Part shown: piece by piece, positions 34,858-44,118 of the stretch
How positions within the stretch are numbered: position 1 is the stretch's first letter
Layout of the letters: the number at the start of each line of letters is the position of its first letter
Source: Streptomyces hygroscopicus
GTDB lineage: Bacteria; Actinomycetota; Actinomycetes; Streptomycetales; Streptomycetaceae
Assembly (NCBI GenBank): GCA_002021875.1
Contig: CP018627.1
Span: 5,146,001 to 5,210,000 of the forward strand
Direction: 5' to 3'
Length of the DNA stretch: 64,000 bases
Notes under the pieces: model-generated
Database searches by the model: none
Told to the model about the DNA's origin: nothing
What the model saw: only the letters and a program-made list of their open reading frames with translations
Position numbers and translations under genes: made by a program

Positions 34858-35961
34858 GTGTTCTGGTCCGCTGCTGCTCTGGCCGCAGACTCGACGCCTC
34901 GTCCCACGACTCTCGACGATGCGCATAGGAGCGCCACGAACGCCGCGGGCTGGGTGGAGGAGAACTGGTCCACTTGGCTCGGCACCGGCCTGCGCATAGC
35001 CCTGATCCTGATCATCGCCTTCGTGCTCCGGTCCGTCATCCGGCGGGCGATCACCAAGCTGATAGAGCGCATGAACCGCACGGCCCAGGCCGTCGACGGC
35101 ACCGCGCTCGGCGGGCTGCTGGTCAATGTGGAGCGGCGGCGACAGCGTTCCGCGGCGATCGGCTCGGTGCTGCGCTCCGTCGCCTCGTTCATGATCATGG
35201 GCACCGCGGCGCTGATGATCCTCTCCGCGCTGCAGATCAATCTGGCGCCGCTGCTGGCCAGCGCCGGGGTCGCGGGTGTGGCGATCGGTTTCGGCGCCCG
35301 CAATCTGGTCACCGACTTCCTCTCCGGTGTCTTCATGATCCTCGAGGATCAGTACGGGGTCGGCGACACGGTCGACGCCGGGGTGGCCTCGGGCGAGGTG
35401 ATCGAGGTCGGTCTGCGCGTCACCAAGCTGCGCGGGGACAACGGCGAGATCTGGTACGTGCGCAACGGCGAGGTCAAGCGGATCGGCAACCTCAGCCAGG
35501 GCTGGGCGACGGCCGCGCTCGACGTCCAGGTCCGGGCCGAGGAGGATCTGGACAACGTCCGCTCCGTGATCACGCAGGTCGGTGTGGACATGGCCAAGGA
35601 CGAGCCGTGGAACGAGCGGCTGTGGGAGCCGATCGAGGTCCTGGGGCTCGACGCGGTCTATCTGGACTCGATGATCGTCCGGGTGTCGGCGCGGACCATG
35701 CCCGGCAAGTCGCTCGGTGTCGAGCGGGAGCTGCGCTGGCGGATCAAGAAGGCGCTGAACGAGGCGGGCATTCAGCTCGTCGGCCGGCCCTTGGACCCGG
35801 AGCTGCAGACCGAGGGCGTCGATCCGTCGGCCACCACGGCGGCGCCGTCGGCGCTGTCCAACCCGGACTCGCCGCAGTCCACGGCGGCCAGCCCGCTCTC
35901 CTCCCCCGCCGCTCCGTCCGCCGCCCCCTCCGCGACGGTGCCGCCGCCCGCGCAGAAGTGA
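34858..35961 (+). CDS. mscS: MscS-family small-conductance mechanosensitive channel
   Basis: 367 residues from a GTG at 34858, 8 bases after GAAGGG; a GTG at 34825 would add 11 residues but has a poorer site. After a short N-terminal segment come a membrane helix (about 44-64), a second (about 115-137), and the MscS pore helix region (about 140-165: LLASAGVAGVAIGFGARNLVTDFLSG). The beta domain DQYGVGDTVDAGVASGEVIEV and the alpha-beta C-terminal domain follow. The last 50 residues are a Pro/Ser/Ala-rich tail. It should open on membrane tension during osmotic down-shock. It is a single gene with a terminator after it. Confidence 0.92.
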   Translation: MFWSAAALAADSTPRPTTLDDAHRSATNAAGWVEENWSTWLGTGLRIALILIIAFVLRSVIRRAITKLIERMNRTAQAVDGTALGGLLVNVERRRQRSAAIGSVLRSVASFMIMGTAALMILSALQINLAPLLASAGVAGVAIGFGARNLVTDFLSGVFMILEDQYGVGDTVDAGVASGEVIEVGLRVTKLRGDNGEIWYVRNGEVKRIGNLSQGWATAALDVQVRAEEDLDNVRSVITQVGVDMAKDEPWNERLWEPIEVLGLDAVYLDSMIVRVSARTMPGKSLGVERELRWRIKKALNEAGIQLVGRPLDPELQTEGVDPSATTAAPSALSNPDSPQSTAASPLSSPAAPSAAPSATVPPPAQK

Positions 35962-36013
35962 GCGCGCCGCCCACTCAAAAGTAGGCGCGGCAGTAGGCGC
36001 GGCGGGCATGGCA

Positions 36014-36044
36014 GGGCTCCCGCCCCGGGGAGGGACGGGAGCCC
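36014..36044. terminator. Bidirectional hairpin between mscS-like gene and protease gene
   Basis: A 9-bp stem GGGCTCCCG (36014-36022) with CGGGAGCCC (36036-36044) and a 13-nt loop, located between convergent genes. Confidence 0.7.
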
Positions 36045-36074
36045 GATGAGAACCGTAAGGAGCTAAGGCCCGGC

Positions 36075-38057
36075 TCAGCGGCGGTGGTGTCCGCCGAACG
36101 AGCTGAGGTAGCCGGCCGCGGGGGTGCCCACGCCGGTCACATCGTCGTAGCCCACGACCGCGTGCAGCGAGCTGTCCCGGCCGAGGCTGCGCAGCGAGGT
36201 CACCAGCCCGTCGGAGTCGTCGTGGCTGTTGACGTAGTCGACCCGGACCACGCCCAGCGAGACACCGGCGCCCAGCGGGTGGTCGGTCACATCGTGGTAC
36301 GAGGCGGTGCCGTACCGGTCGTACAGCGACGGGTTGGCGAAGCCGATCGGCTGGCCGCCGCGCGCCTGCTGGGCGAGCGCCTGGACACCGGCGATCACGG
36401 GCGCGGCCAGCGAGGTGCCGCCGATGCGGTACTCGCCGTACTGGAGCGATCCGTCCGGGAAGGTCTGCGTCTGGCCCACCAGGAAGCCGGTGTTGGGGTC
36501 GGCCACGGCCGCGACGTCCGGGGTCACCCGCCGCTTGGCCGTGCCGCCGTCTGCCAGGGCGAGCGAGTCCGGCACCACTCCGCGCTGGTAGAAGGGCTGG
36601 GCGACGGTCTTGCTGGTGCCGCCGCCGGCGCCGGAGGTGTACCCGCCGGGCAGCGCGTCCCAGTTGGTGCCGTCGGCCGAGAGGTTGGCCTTGGTGGTGC
36701 CCCAGCCGGTCTCCCACTGGTACTTGTCGCCCTTGCCGACGGCCAGGGAGGTGCCGCCGACCGCCGTCACCCACGCCGAGTTGGCCGGGGTGTCGACCTG
36801 CTTGGTGCCGGTGGACGCCACGTTGTCGCCGTTGTCACCGGAGGAGAAGTAGAAGCCGATGCCCTCGACCGCGCCCTGCTGGAAGATCTGGTCGTAGGCG
36901 GCGGCCACGTCCGGCGTCTCGTTGGCCTCCACATCGCCCCAGGAGTTGGAGACGATGTCGGCCAGCCGGTTGTCGACGACCTTGGCGAGCGAGTCGAGCA
37001 GATCGTCGTCGGTGCAGGAGGCTCCGCCGACGTAGACGATGTCGGCCGCGGGCGCCACCGCGTGTACCGCCTCGACGTCGAGGGTCTCCTCGCCGTACCA
37101 GCCGCCCGCGTCGCACTCCTCGGTGTTCCGGTAGTCGGCCGGCAGCACCTGCGTCAACTGGCCCTTGCGGTAGGCCGCATCGCCGTTGCGCTGGGCGTAC
37201 TCGGAGGCGTCCGCGGCGATCGTCGGCGAGGCGAAGGCGTCGGTGATGGCGACGGTGACGCCCTTACCGGTGTTACGGCTCTTGGCGCCGTAGGCGGCGC
37301 GCAGCTGCTCGCCGGTGTACCCCTTGATCGCGTACGGCTGCTTGGCGCCGTACGCCGACGGCAGGCTCCGGTTGGTCCGGGAGCCGTAGGAGGTGGAGAA
37401 CGGCCCGGCGTTCTTGAAGACCGGTCCGGGGGGCGGGAGGGTCTCGTCGTGCTTGGCCCGCTTGGGCGCGTTGTCCAGGCCGACGACGGTCAGCACGGCG
37501 CCATGGAGCGAGGCGGGCACAGTGGCCGCGTTCGACGGCGCCCGGTAGACCGTGCCGTCCTTGGTGTAGTTGCGCAGTTGGGTGCCGAACGCCCGCTCGG
37601 CGGCGGCGACTTCGCCGGTGACGGACAGATAGTGCTGGTTGCCGCCGGTGACGTCGAGCCCGGAGCCCTTCAACCAGGCGGTCACGGCGTCCTTCTGTTG
37701 CCGTGTCGCTCCGAAACGTGCCTGGGTCTGCCGGACCGGGAGATACCTGCCGTAGTCCGGCGAGGAGGGGTCGGACACGGCCTTCGCGTAGTCGGCCAGC
37801 CCCTTGGCGTCCCGTCCGGCGAGGTAGACGCGGGCGGTGACCTTATTGCCGTCATCGGTGGCGCCGCGGTCCGAACGCACCGTCGCCCAGGTGGGCTTGG
37901 TGCCGCTCAGGGTGTCACGGCCCTGTGGTGCGGAGTCGGCCTGGGCCGTGGGTATGCCCAGTGCCAGCGCACCGGCCACCAACGGCAGCGCCGCCGCCAG
38001 CCCCAAGGCCGCGCGCTGTCTGGAACGGGCCGCGCGCTTCCGGGAAGAAGATCTCAC
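36075..38057 (-). CDS. Secreted S53 serine-carboxyl protease (sedolisin/kumamolisin type)
   Basis: 660 residues from a GTG at 38057 after AGGGGG. A frame open to 38204 has no ribosome site. A basic Arg/Lys N-terminus and hydrophobic core end at a signal cleavage near PTAQADS (residue about 38). A pro-domain (about 45-225) with the family phrase LPVRQTQARFGA follows. The catalytic domain shows the Glu/Asp pair in GEETLDVEAVHAVAP, SNSWGDVE with the oxyanion-side region, and the nucleophile Ser in IGGTSLAAP. The C-terminal calcium-binding segment is VGYDDVTGVGTP. The enzyme is probably secreted as a zymogen, self-activates and degrades proteins in acidic conditions. Monocistronic, divergent from csnR. 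Confidence 0.95.
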   Translation of the reverse strand: MRSSSRKRAARSRQRAALGLAAALPLVAGALALGIPTAQADSAPQGRDTLSGTKPTWATVRSDRGATDDGNKVTARVYLAGRDAKGLADYAKAVSDPSSPDYGRYLPVRQTQARFGATRQQKDAVTAWLKGSGLDVTGGNQHYLSVTGEVAAAERAFGTQLRNYTKDGTVYRAPSNAATVPASLHGAVLTVVGLDNAPKRAKHDETLPPPGPVFKNAGPFSTSYGSRTNRSLPSAYGAKQPYAIKGYTGEQLRAAYGAKSRNTGKGVTVAITDAFASPTIAADASEYAQRNGDAAYRKGQLTQVLPADYRNTEECDAGGWYGEETLDVEAVHAVAPAADIVYVGGASCTDDDLLDSLAKVVDNRLADIVSNSWGDVEANETPDVAAAYDQIFQQGAVEGIGFYFSSGDNGDNVASTGTKQVDTPANSAWVTAVGGTSLAVGKGDKYQWETGWGTTKANLSADGTNWDALPGGYTSGAGGGTSKTVAQPFYQRGVVPDSLALADGGTAKRRVTPDVAAVADPNTGFLVGQTQTFPDGSLQYGEYRIGGTSLAAPVIAGVQALAQQARGGQPIGFANPSLYDRYGTASYHDVTDHPLGAGVSLGVVRVDYVNSHDDSDGLVTSLRSLGRDSSLHAVVGYDDVTGVGTPAAGYLSSFGGHHRR

Positions 38058-38255
38058 CAAACCCCCTGCGATACGAGTAGTCGCATTCCGGTGGGGGCCG
38101 GCGATCACAGCCACCCCACCGCAGGCCACTCTTACGGTGACTTGTCCATGCCAGGTACATGCGAGATCCATCTCTTCGCCAAGAACCCGCCAAGGAAAGC
38201 CCACCCATGACCCATTGACGCCACCCCGGTCCGCCCCCTAGCTTGCTGTTCATCA

Positions 38256-38272
38256 ATAGGAAACTTTCTTAA
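38256..38272. promoter_or_regulatory. CsnR-like operator in front of csnR
   Basis: ATAGGAAACTTTCTTAA, a 7-1-7 inverted repeat (TAGGAAA-C-TTTCTTA) with one mismatch, 24 bases upstream of the csnR ATG. It closely resembles the palindrome reported for CsnR and related ROK regulators (TTAGGAAAGTTTCCTAA). It probably lets CsnR control its own operon. No second copy lies before csnE. Confidence 0.8.
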
Positions 38273-38295
38273 CAGAGTGAGGACGGGGGCAGCAC

Positions 38296-39531
38296 ATGGC
38301 CGCACCACCCGGCAGCAGCACGCAGGGCGGCACGCCCGGGACTCCCCGCGTCCTCCGCGCCATGAACGACCGCGCCGCACTGGAGCTGCTGTCCGCACAC
38401 GGGCCGCTCACCCGGACCCGGCTCGGGGAGCTGACCGGGCTGTCCAAGCCCACCGCCTCCCAGCTACTGACCCGCCTGGAATCCGTCGGCCTGGTCCGCA
38501 CGACCGGCAACGTCACCGGACGGCCGGGGCCCAACGCGCAGCTTTACGAGATCGATCCGGCCGCCGCCCATGTGGCCGCGCTCGCCGTCGACCAGGAGGG
38601 CATCACCGCCGCCGTCGCCAGCATCACCGGCCAGGTGGCCGGTGAGCACCGGGTGACGGCCCCGGCGACCGACGAGAGCGTGACCAACCGGACCGGAGAG
38701 CTGGTCGCCGAGGCGGTGGACGGCGCGCTGGCCGCCGCCGGGCTCGGCCGCGACGATCTGCACTCCACGGTGATCGGCACCCCCGGCGCGCTCGACCCGC
38801 GCACCGGGAAGCTGCGCTACGCCCCGCATCTGCCCGGCTGGCAGTCCCGCACCCTGCGGGACGAGCTGGCCGAGGTGCTGCACACCCCGATCGTCATCGA
38901 GAACGACGTCAATCTCGCCGCCATCGCCGAACAGCACCACGGCACCGCCCAGGACTTCGACGACTTCGCGCTGGTCTGGGCCGATGAGGGGGTCGGCGCG
39001 GCCATCGTGCTCGGCGGCACCCTGCTGCGCGGCGCCACCGGCGGGGCCGGGGAGATCGGCTATATGCCGCTGCCGGGCGCCCCGCTGGCCCGGGGCGGGC
39101 CGAACGAGGCCGCCCGGCCGGACGGGGGCGGGGGGTTCCAGATGCTGGTCGGCTCGCCCGCCGTCGTGGAACTGGCCCGTGACCACGGGATCGACGCGCC
39201 CACGGCCACCAAGGCGCTCGCCGCCGCGCTGCGCACTCCCGGCGCGGGCGACGAGGTGCTGACCGAGCTGGCCCGCCGGCTGGCCACCGGGCTGGCCTCC
39301 GTCGTCGCCGTGGTCGACCCGGAGCTGGTCGTCCTTTCGGGTGAGGTCGCCCAGGCCGGCGGGGAGCGCCTGCGCCAGCTGGTCGAGGCGGAGATGACCG
39401 GTCTCGCACTGCCCCGCCCGCAGTTGCGGATCAGTGAGATCGAGGGGGATCCGATTCTCATCGGCGCACTGCGGACGGCGGTCGCCGATGCCCGTCAGAC
39501 CGTTTTCGACACCGCCCGATTCGACGCCTGA
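38296..39531 (+). CDS. csnR: ROK-family transcriptional repressor CsnR
   Basis: 411 residues from the ATG at 38296 after GAGTGAGGA-type sequence. The N-terminal winged helix (about residues 25-75: LTRTRLGELTGLSKPTASQLLTRL) binds DNA, and a ROK sugar-binding domain follows (PAAAHVAALAVDQEG, VIENDVNLAAIAEQHHG, GGAGEIGYMPL). The usual ROK zinc motif CxCGxxGC is missing: the equivalent part reads GGPNEAARPDGGGGFQ. It heads an operon of ABC importer, GH4 hydrolase and kinase in the order of S. coelicolor csnR-E-F-G-H-K, described for uptake of glucosamine oligosaccharides from chitosan. It should be released from DNA by the imported sugar. Assignment to csnR is by gene order and operator, recalled from the literature. 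Confidence 0.88.
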   Translation: MAAPPGSSTQGGTPGTPRVLRAMNDRAALELLSAHGPLTRTRLGELTGLSKPTASQLLTRLESVGLVRTTGNVTGRPGPNAQLYEIDPAAAHVAALAVDQEGITAAVASITGQVAGEHRVTAPATDESVTNRTGELVAEAVDGALAAAGLGRDDLHSTVIGTPGALDPRTGKLRYAPHLPGWQSRTLRDELAEVLHTPIVIENDVNLAAIAEQHHGTAQDFDDFALVWADEGVGAAIVLGGTLLRGATGGAGEIGYMPLPGAPLARGGPNEAARPDGGGGFQMLVGSPAVVELARDHGIDAPTATKALAAALRTPGAGDEVLTELARRLATGLASVVAVVDPELVVLSGEVAQAGGERLRQLVEAEMTGLALPRPQLRISEIEGDPILIGALRTAVADARQTVFDTARFDA

Positions 39532-39632
39532 TTAACCGCCCCACTCTCCCCGTACGTCCTCGTTCATCATCCGGCGCCCGCACCGCCGCTTCCCCCTGCC
39601 GTCCCCCCGTACCGCAGTAAAGGAAGTCCCCC

Positions 39633-40961
39633 ATGCCACGAAAACTGGCCGCTCTCGCGTCGGTGCTGAGCGCCGGCGCCCTCCTCCTGACGGGCTGCGC
39701 CAATCCCAGCACCGGCAGCGCCGAGGACGATCCGACCAAACCCGTCACGCTGAAGTTCTGGCACGGCTGGTCGGAGAAGAGCGAGGTGAAGGCGATCGAT
39801 GCCGGCATCGCCCGGTTCGAGAAGCTCCACCCCAATATCAAGGTGAAGGCGACCGGGAACGTCACCGACGCCACCGTGAACCAGGCGCTGCGGGCCGGCG
39901 GAAGCGACGCCCCCGATGTCGTCTCCTCTTTCACCACCAACAATGTGGGGCAGTACTGCTCGTCCGGGATGTGGGTGGACCTCAATCCGTTCATGAGGAA
40001 GACCGGGCTGGACAAGGCCAAGGTCTTTCCGAAAACGCTGCTGGACTACACGAGCTACGAGGGCGACCAGTGCGCCCTCCCACTGCTCGCCGACGCCTAC
40101 GGCATGTACTACAACAAGGACGCCTTCGCGGAAGCGGGCATCAAGCGGCCGCCGCGCACCATGTCGGAGCTGCGGCGCGACGCCGTCAAGCTGACCAAGC
40201 GCACCAAGAGCGGCGGCTATCAGCGGGTGGGGTTCATGCCCAATTTCCGGCTCTACCAGAACAGCCCGGACCGGCTCTTCGCCCAGTGGGGCCCGTCCTA
40301 TTTCAACAAGGACGGCAAGGCGCGGCTGGCGAAGGAGAAGGCGGCCAAGGAGTTCTACGCCACCACCCGGGAGCTGATCCGGAGCCAGGGCGGCTATGGC
40401 CCGCTGGAGACGTTCCGCACCTCCTTCGGCGATGAGATGTCGTCCCAGAACGCCTTTCTCACCGGAAAGCTCGCCATGCATATGGACGGCGAATGGCGCG
40501 GGCTCTTCATGAAGGGCGCGAAGTTCAAGTGGGACACCGCTCCGCTGCCCGTGCCCGACGACCGGCCCGAAACCTATGGCCGGGGCTATCTCACCGGCAC
40601 CGTGGTCGGCATCGCGCACAGCAGCACCCACCAGAACGCCGCCTGGGAGCTGGTGAAGTTCCTGACCGCCAACACCGATCAGGTGGTCGCCTTCGCCAAC
40701 GCCATTCACAATGTGCCGTCCACCAAGGCCGCGCTCACCTCCCCGAAACTGGACTCGGATCCCACCTTCCGGGCCTTCCTCGATATCGCGCAGAACCGCT
40801 ACAGCACCGCCCTGCCGCCCTCGATCAACGGCGGTCAGTACGTCACCTCGCTGCAGGACTTCTCCTACGGCGTCGAGGCGGGCAAGGTGCACGATCTGGA
40901 CGCGGGGCTACGGAAACTCGATGACGAGATAGACGCCGACAATCTCCAGGCACAGAACTGA
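39633..40961 (+). CDS. csnE: Sugar ABC importer substrate-binding lipoprotein CsnE
   Basis: 442 residues, ATG after AAAGGAAG. The lipobox LLLTGC places the lipidated cysteine at residue 22. The mature protein is a family 1 solute-binding protein (LKFWHGWSEKSEVKAIDAGIARFE at about 41; DAYGMYYNKDAFAEAGI near 150; GRGYLTGTVVGIAHSS near 312). It should capture extracellular oligosaccharides, in this operon most likely glucosamine oligomers. Eleven bases separate it from the first permease gene. No ATPase gene is in the operon, so the shared multi-sugar ATPase MsiK probably powers it, as for other Streptomyces sugar importers. Confidence 0.93.
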   Translation: MPRKLAALASVLSAGALLLTGCANPSTGSAEDDPTKPVTLKFWHGWSEKSEVKAIDAGIARFEKLHPNIKVKATGNVTDATVNQALRAGGSDAPDVVSSFTTNNVGQYCSSGMWVDLNPFMRKTGLDKAKVFPKTLLDYTSYEGDQCALPLLADAYGMYYNKDAFAEAGIKRPPRTMSELRRDAVKLTKRTKSGGYQRVGFMPNFRLYQNSPDRLFAQWGPSYFNKDGKARLAKEKAAKEFYATTRELIRSQGGYGPLETFRTSFGDEMSSQNAFLTGKLAMHMDGEWRGLFMKGAKFKWDTAPLPVPDDRPETYGRGYLTGTVVGIAHSSTHQNAAWELVKFLTANTDQVVAFANAIHNVPSTKAALTSPKLDSDPTFRAFLDIAQNRYSTALPPSINGGQYVTSLQDFSYGVEAGKVHDLDAGLRKLDDEIDADNLQAQN

Positions 40962-40972
40962 CGGAGTGCGAT

Positions 40973-41926
40973 ATGGCCACCTTGACGAACGCCCCCGCTC
41001 TGCGCCGCAAAGCACGGCGAGAGCGGCTGCGCACCCTCGGTTTTCTCTCCCCCTGGCTGGTCGGCTTCACCGTCTTCTTCGGCTATCCGCTGATCGCCAC
41101 CGTCTACTTCTCGTTCATGCACTACAACCAGATCGAGGCCCCGACCTTCGTGGGGCTGCGCAACTGGCGTTATGTGCTGGAGCAGATGCCGCTGTTCGGA
41201 CCGGCGCTGTGGAATACGCTCTGGCTGGTCGTGGTCATGGTGGCGCTGCGGGTCGTCTTCGGCCTGGGCATCGGGCTGCTGGTCACCAAGATCAAGTCCG
41301 GGGTGGGATTCTTCCGCACCGCCTTCTATCTGCCGTATCTCGCCCCTCCGGTGGCGGCCACCGTCGCCTTCGTCTTTCTGCTCAATCCCGGTACCGGCCC
41401 GGTGAACGACATCCTCGGGACTATCGGGATCCACGCGCCGAACTGGTTCAACGACCCGGCCTGGGCCAAGCCGTCCCTCGTGCTGCTCTCCCTGTGGGGC
41501 ATCGGGGATCTCATGGTCATCTTCATGGCGGCCCTGCTGGATGTGCCCAAGGAGCAGTACGAGGCGGCCGAGCTCGACGGCGCCGGGGCATTCCACAAGT
41601 TCCGCTATGTGACCTGGCCGTCGATCACTCCGATCGTGATGTTCGCGGTCGTGACGGGCGTCGTCCAGACCATGCAGTACTACACCCAGGCGCTGGTCGC
41701 CGGAAAGCTCGCCTCCGGGGTCAGCGTCGGGCCCGGCACGGTCATCCAGCCCGGCTATCCCGACCACTCCACGCTCACCGTGCCGCAGCTCGTCTACTCG
41801 CTCGGCTTCCAGAACTTCAACACCGGAGCCGCCTGCGTGCTCTCGCTCGTGCTGTTCGCGATCGCGATGGCCGTGACGACGCTGCTGATGCGCAAGCGTG
41901 CCGGACTGCTGTCGGCCGAGGACTGA
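40973..41926 (+). CDS. csnF: Sugar ABC importer permease CsnF (MalF type)
   Basis: 317 residues with six predicted membrane helices, the first at about residues 24-45. The EAA loop that contacts the ATPase is visible as EQYEAAELDGAGAFHKFRYVTWPSI (near 198-222). It pairs with the following permease. Start ATG follows ACGGAG; 11-base gap from csnE, 27-base gap to csnG. Confidence 0.94.
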   Translation: MATLTNAPALRRKARRERLRTLGFLSPWLVGFTVFFGYPLIATVYFSFMHYNQIEAPTFVGLRNWRYVLEQMPLFGPALWNTLWLVVVMVALRVVFGLGIGLLVTKIKSGVGFFRTAFYLPYLAPPVAATVAFVFLLNPGTGPVNDILGTIGIHAPNWFNDPAWAKPSLVLLSLWGIGDLMVIFMAALLDVPKEQYEAAELDGAGAFHKFRYVTWPSITPIVMFAVVTGVVQTMQYYTQALVAGKLASGVSVGPGTVIQPGYPDHSTLTVPQLVYSLGFQNFNTGAACVLSLVLFAIAMAVTTLLMRKRAGLLSAED

Positions 41927-41953
41927 GCCGAGGACTGAGAGGACCGATCCGCC

Positions 41954-42859
41954 ATGACCGCCACCACCGCCCTCTCGGCGCCATCCGCGCCCGCGCGGCC
42001 CGCCGCCGGCCGCTCCCCCGCCCCTGCCGCCCGCCGCCGCGCCGCGCTGCACTGGATCGCCGTGCACACGGTCGCCATCGCCGCCGCGCTCTTCTTCATC
42101 CTGCCCTTCGTCTTCGTCTTCCTGACCTCGGTGATGAGCGATGATCAGGCGCTGAGCGGCGATCTGTGGCCCACCGAATGGAACTGGTCGAATTACGCCG
42201 ATGTCTTCAACACTCCGGGCTTTCTGGACTGGTGGCGCAATTCGCTGTTGTACGCCGGGCTCGGCACCCTGTTCACGGTCTGTTCCTCCATTCCGGTGGC
42301 CTACGCCCTCGCCAAATTCCGCTTCCGCGGTCGCCGCACCGCCATGATCATGGTCATCTCCACGATGATGCTGCCGCCGCAGGTGATCGTGATCCCGATG
42401 TATCTGGTCTGGGCCCAGCAGCTTCATCTGTCGGGTTCACTGTGGCCACTGATCATTCCGATGGCGTTCGGTGACGCGTACTCCATCTTTCTGCTGCGCC
42501 AGTTCCTGCTGACGATTCCCCGGGAGTACCTGGAATCGGCGAAGGTCGACGGCAGCGGTGAACTCGGCACGCTGCTGCGCATCGTGGTCCCGATGGCCAA
42601 GCCGGGGATCGCGGCCGTCGCGCTCTTCCAGTTCTTCTACTGCTGGAACGACTACTTCGGCCCGCAGATCTACGCCGCGCAGAATCCGGGCGCCTGGACA
42701 CTCAGTTACGGCCTGGAGAGCTTCAAGAGCGCGCACAGCGTCAACTGGAATCTGACGATGGCCGCGACCTTGCTCGTCATGGCCCCCGTCATCATCGTCT
42801 TCTTCTTCGCTCAAAAAGCCTTCGTCGAAGGCGTCACACTGACAGGAGTCAAGGGTTGA
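41954..42859 (+). CDS. csnG: Sugar ABC importer permease CsnG (MalG type)
   Basis: 301 residues with six membrane helices after a Pro/Ala-rich N-terminal tail. The EAA loop reads EYLESAKVDGSGELGTLLRIVVPMAKPG (about 194-221). It forms the second half of the membrane channel with CsnF. Its stop overlaps the TTG start of csnH (TTGA), so translation is coupled. Confidence 0.94.
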   Translation: MTATTALSAPSAPARPAAGRSPAPAARRRAALHWIAVHTVAIAAALFFILPFVFVFLTSVMSDDQALSGDLWPTEWNWSNYADVFNTPGFLDWWRNSLLYAGLGTLFTVCSSIPVAYALAKFRFRGRRTAMIMVISTMMLPPQVIVIPMYLVWAQQLHLSGSLWPLIIPMAFGDAYSIFLLRQFLLTIPREYLESAKVDGSGELGTLLRIVVPMAKPGIAAVALFQFFYCWNDYFGPQIYAAQNPGAWTLSYGLESFKSAHSVNWNLTMAATLLVMAPVIIVFFFAQKAFVEGVTLTGVKG

Positions 42860-44118
42860 AGCTCGCAGTCGTGGGGGGCGGATCCACCTACACCCCCGAA
42901 CTCATCGACGGATTCGCCCGGTTGCGGGACGCGCTCCCGCTGGAGGAGCTCGTCCTGATCGACCCGGCCGCCGACCGGCTGGAGCTGGTCGGCGGGCTGG
43001 CGCGCAGGATTTTCGCCAAGCAGGGCCACCCGGGCACCATCTCGTGGACCGACGACCTGGACGCGGGCGTGGACGGCGCGGACGCGGTCCTGCTGCAGCT
43101 GCGGGTCGGCGGTCAGGCCGCGCGGAATCAGGACGAGACCTGGCCGCTGGAGTGCGGCTGTGTCGGACAGGAGACCACCGGCGCGGGCGGGCTGGCCAAG
43201 GCGCTGCGCACCGTCCCGGTGGTGCTGGACATCGCCGAGCGGGTGCGCCGCCGCAACCCCGACGCCTGGATCGTGGACTTCACCAACCCGGTCGGGATCG
43301 TGACCCGGGCGCTGCTCACCTCCGGGCACCGGGCGGTCGGGCTGTGCAATGTCGCCATCGGCTTCCAGCGGAAGTTCGCGAAGCTGCTGGGCGTGACCCC
43401 CGGCGAGGTGACGCTGGAGCATGTGGGCCTGAACCACCTCACCTGGGAGCGCGCGGTGCGCATCGGCGGCACCGACGGCGAGGATGTGCTGCCCAAGCTG
43501 CTCGCGGAGCACGGCGAGGCGATCGCCGACGATCTGCGGATGCCGCGCACGCTGGTGGACCGGCTCGGCGTCGTCCCCTCCTACTATCTGCGCTACTTCT
43601 ACCAGCACGACGCGGTGGTCAGGGAGCAGCGCAGCAAGCCCTCCCGGGCGGCGGAGGTCGCGGCGATCGAGCGGGAGCTGCTGGAGATGTACGGCGATCC
43701 GACGCTGGACGAGAAGCCCGAGCTGCTCGGCAAGCGCGGCGGGGCGTTCTACTCGGAGGCGGCGGTCGATCTGACCTCGTCCCTGCTGGGCGACACCGGT
43801 GAGGTGCGGATCGTCAATACGCTCAACGACGGCACCCTGCCCTTCCTGCCCGACGACGCGGTGATCGAGGTCCCGGCGGCCGTCAACGCACAGGGCGCGA
43901 AGCCTCTGCCCGTGCGCCCCCTCGAGCCCCTGTTCGCCGGCCTGGTCTCCAATGTCACGGCGTACGAACACCTGGCGCTGGAGGCGGCGTTGAAGGGCGG
44001 CCGGGAGCGGGTCTTCCAGGCGCTGCTGTCCCACCCCCTCATCGGCCAGATCGAATACGCCGAGAAGCTGACCGACGACCTCATCGCGCACAACCGGGAG
44101 CATCTGGCGTGGGCCTGA
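42856..44118 (+). CDS. csnH: GH4 glycosidase of the csn operon (6-phospho-glycosidase type)
   Basis: 420 residues from a TTG at 42856 with AGGAG 7 bases before. GH4 enzymes use NAD and a divalent metal to open glycosidic bonds by redox chemistry, mostly on 6-phospho-glycosides. The Rossmann loop is VVGGGSTYTPELIDGF at the N-terminus. Also visible are CGCVGQETTGAGG, DFTNPVGIVT, the metal ligands Cys in LCNVAIGFQ and His in VGLNHLTW. The length is typical. In this operon it probably cuts disaccharides, phosphorylated by the kinase encoded just downstream or elsewhere, after import. The gene overlaps the kinase gene by 10 bases. Confidence 0.92.
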   Translation: MKLAVVGGGSTYTPELIDGFARLRDALPLEELVLIDPAADRLELVGGLARRIFAKQGHPGTISWTDDLDAGVDGADAVLLQLRVGGQAARNQDETWPLECGCVGQETTGAGGLAKALRTVPVVLDIAERVRRRNPDAWIVDFTNPVGIVTRALLTSGHRAVGLCNVAIGFQRKFAKLLGVTPGEVTLEHVGLNHLTWERAVRIGGTDGEDVLPKLLAEHGEAIADDLRMPRTLVDRLGVVPSYYLRYFYQHDAVVREQRSKPSRAAEVAAIERELLEMYGDPTLDEKPELLGKRGGAFYSEAAVDLTSSLLGDTGEVRIVNTLNDGTLPFLPDDAVIEVPAAVNAQGAKPLPVRPLEPLFAGLVSNVTAYEHLALEAALKGGRERVFQALLSHPLIGQIEYAEKLTDDLIAHNREHLAWA

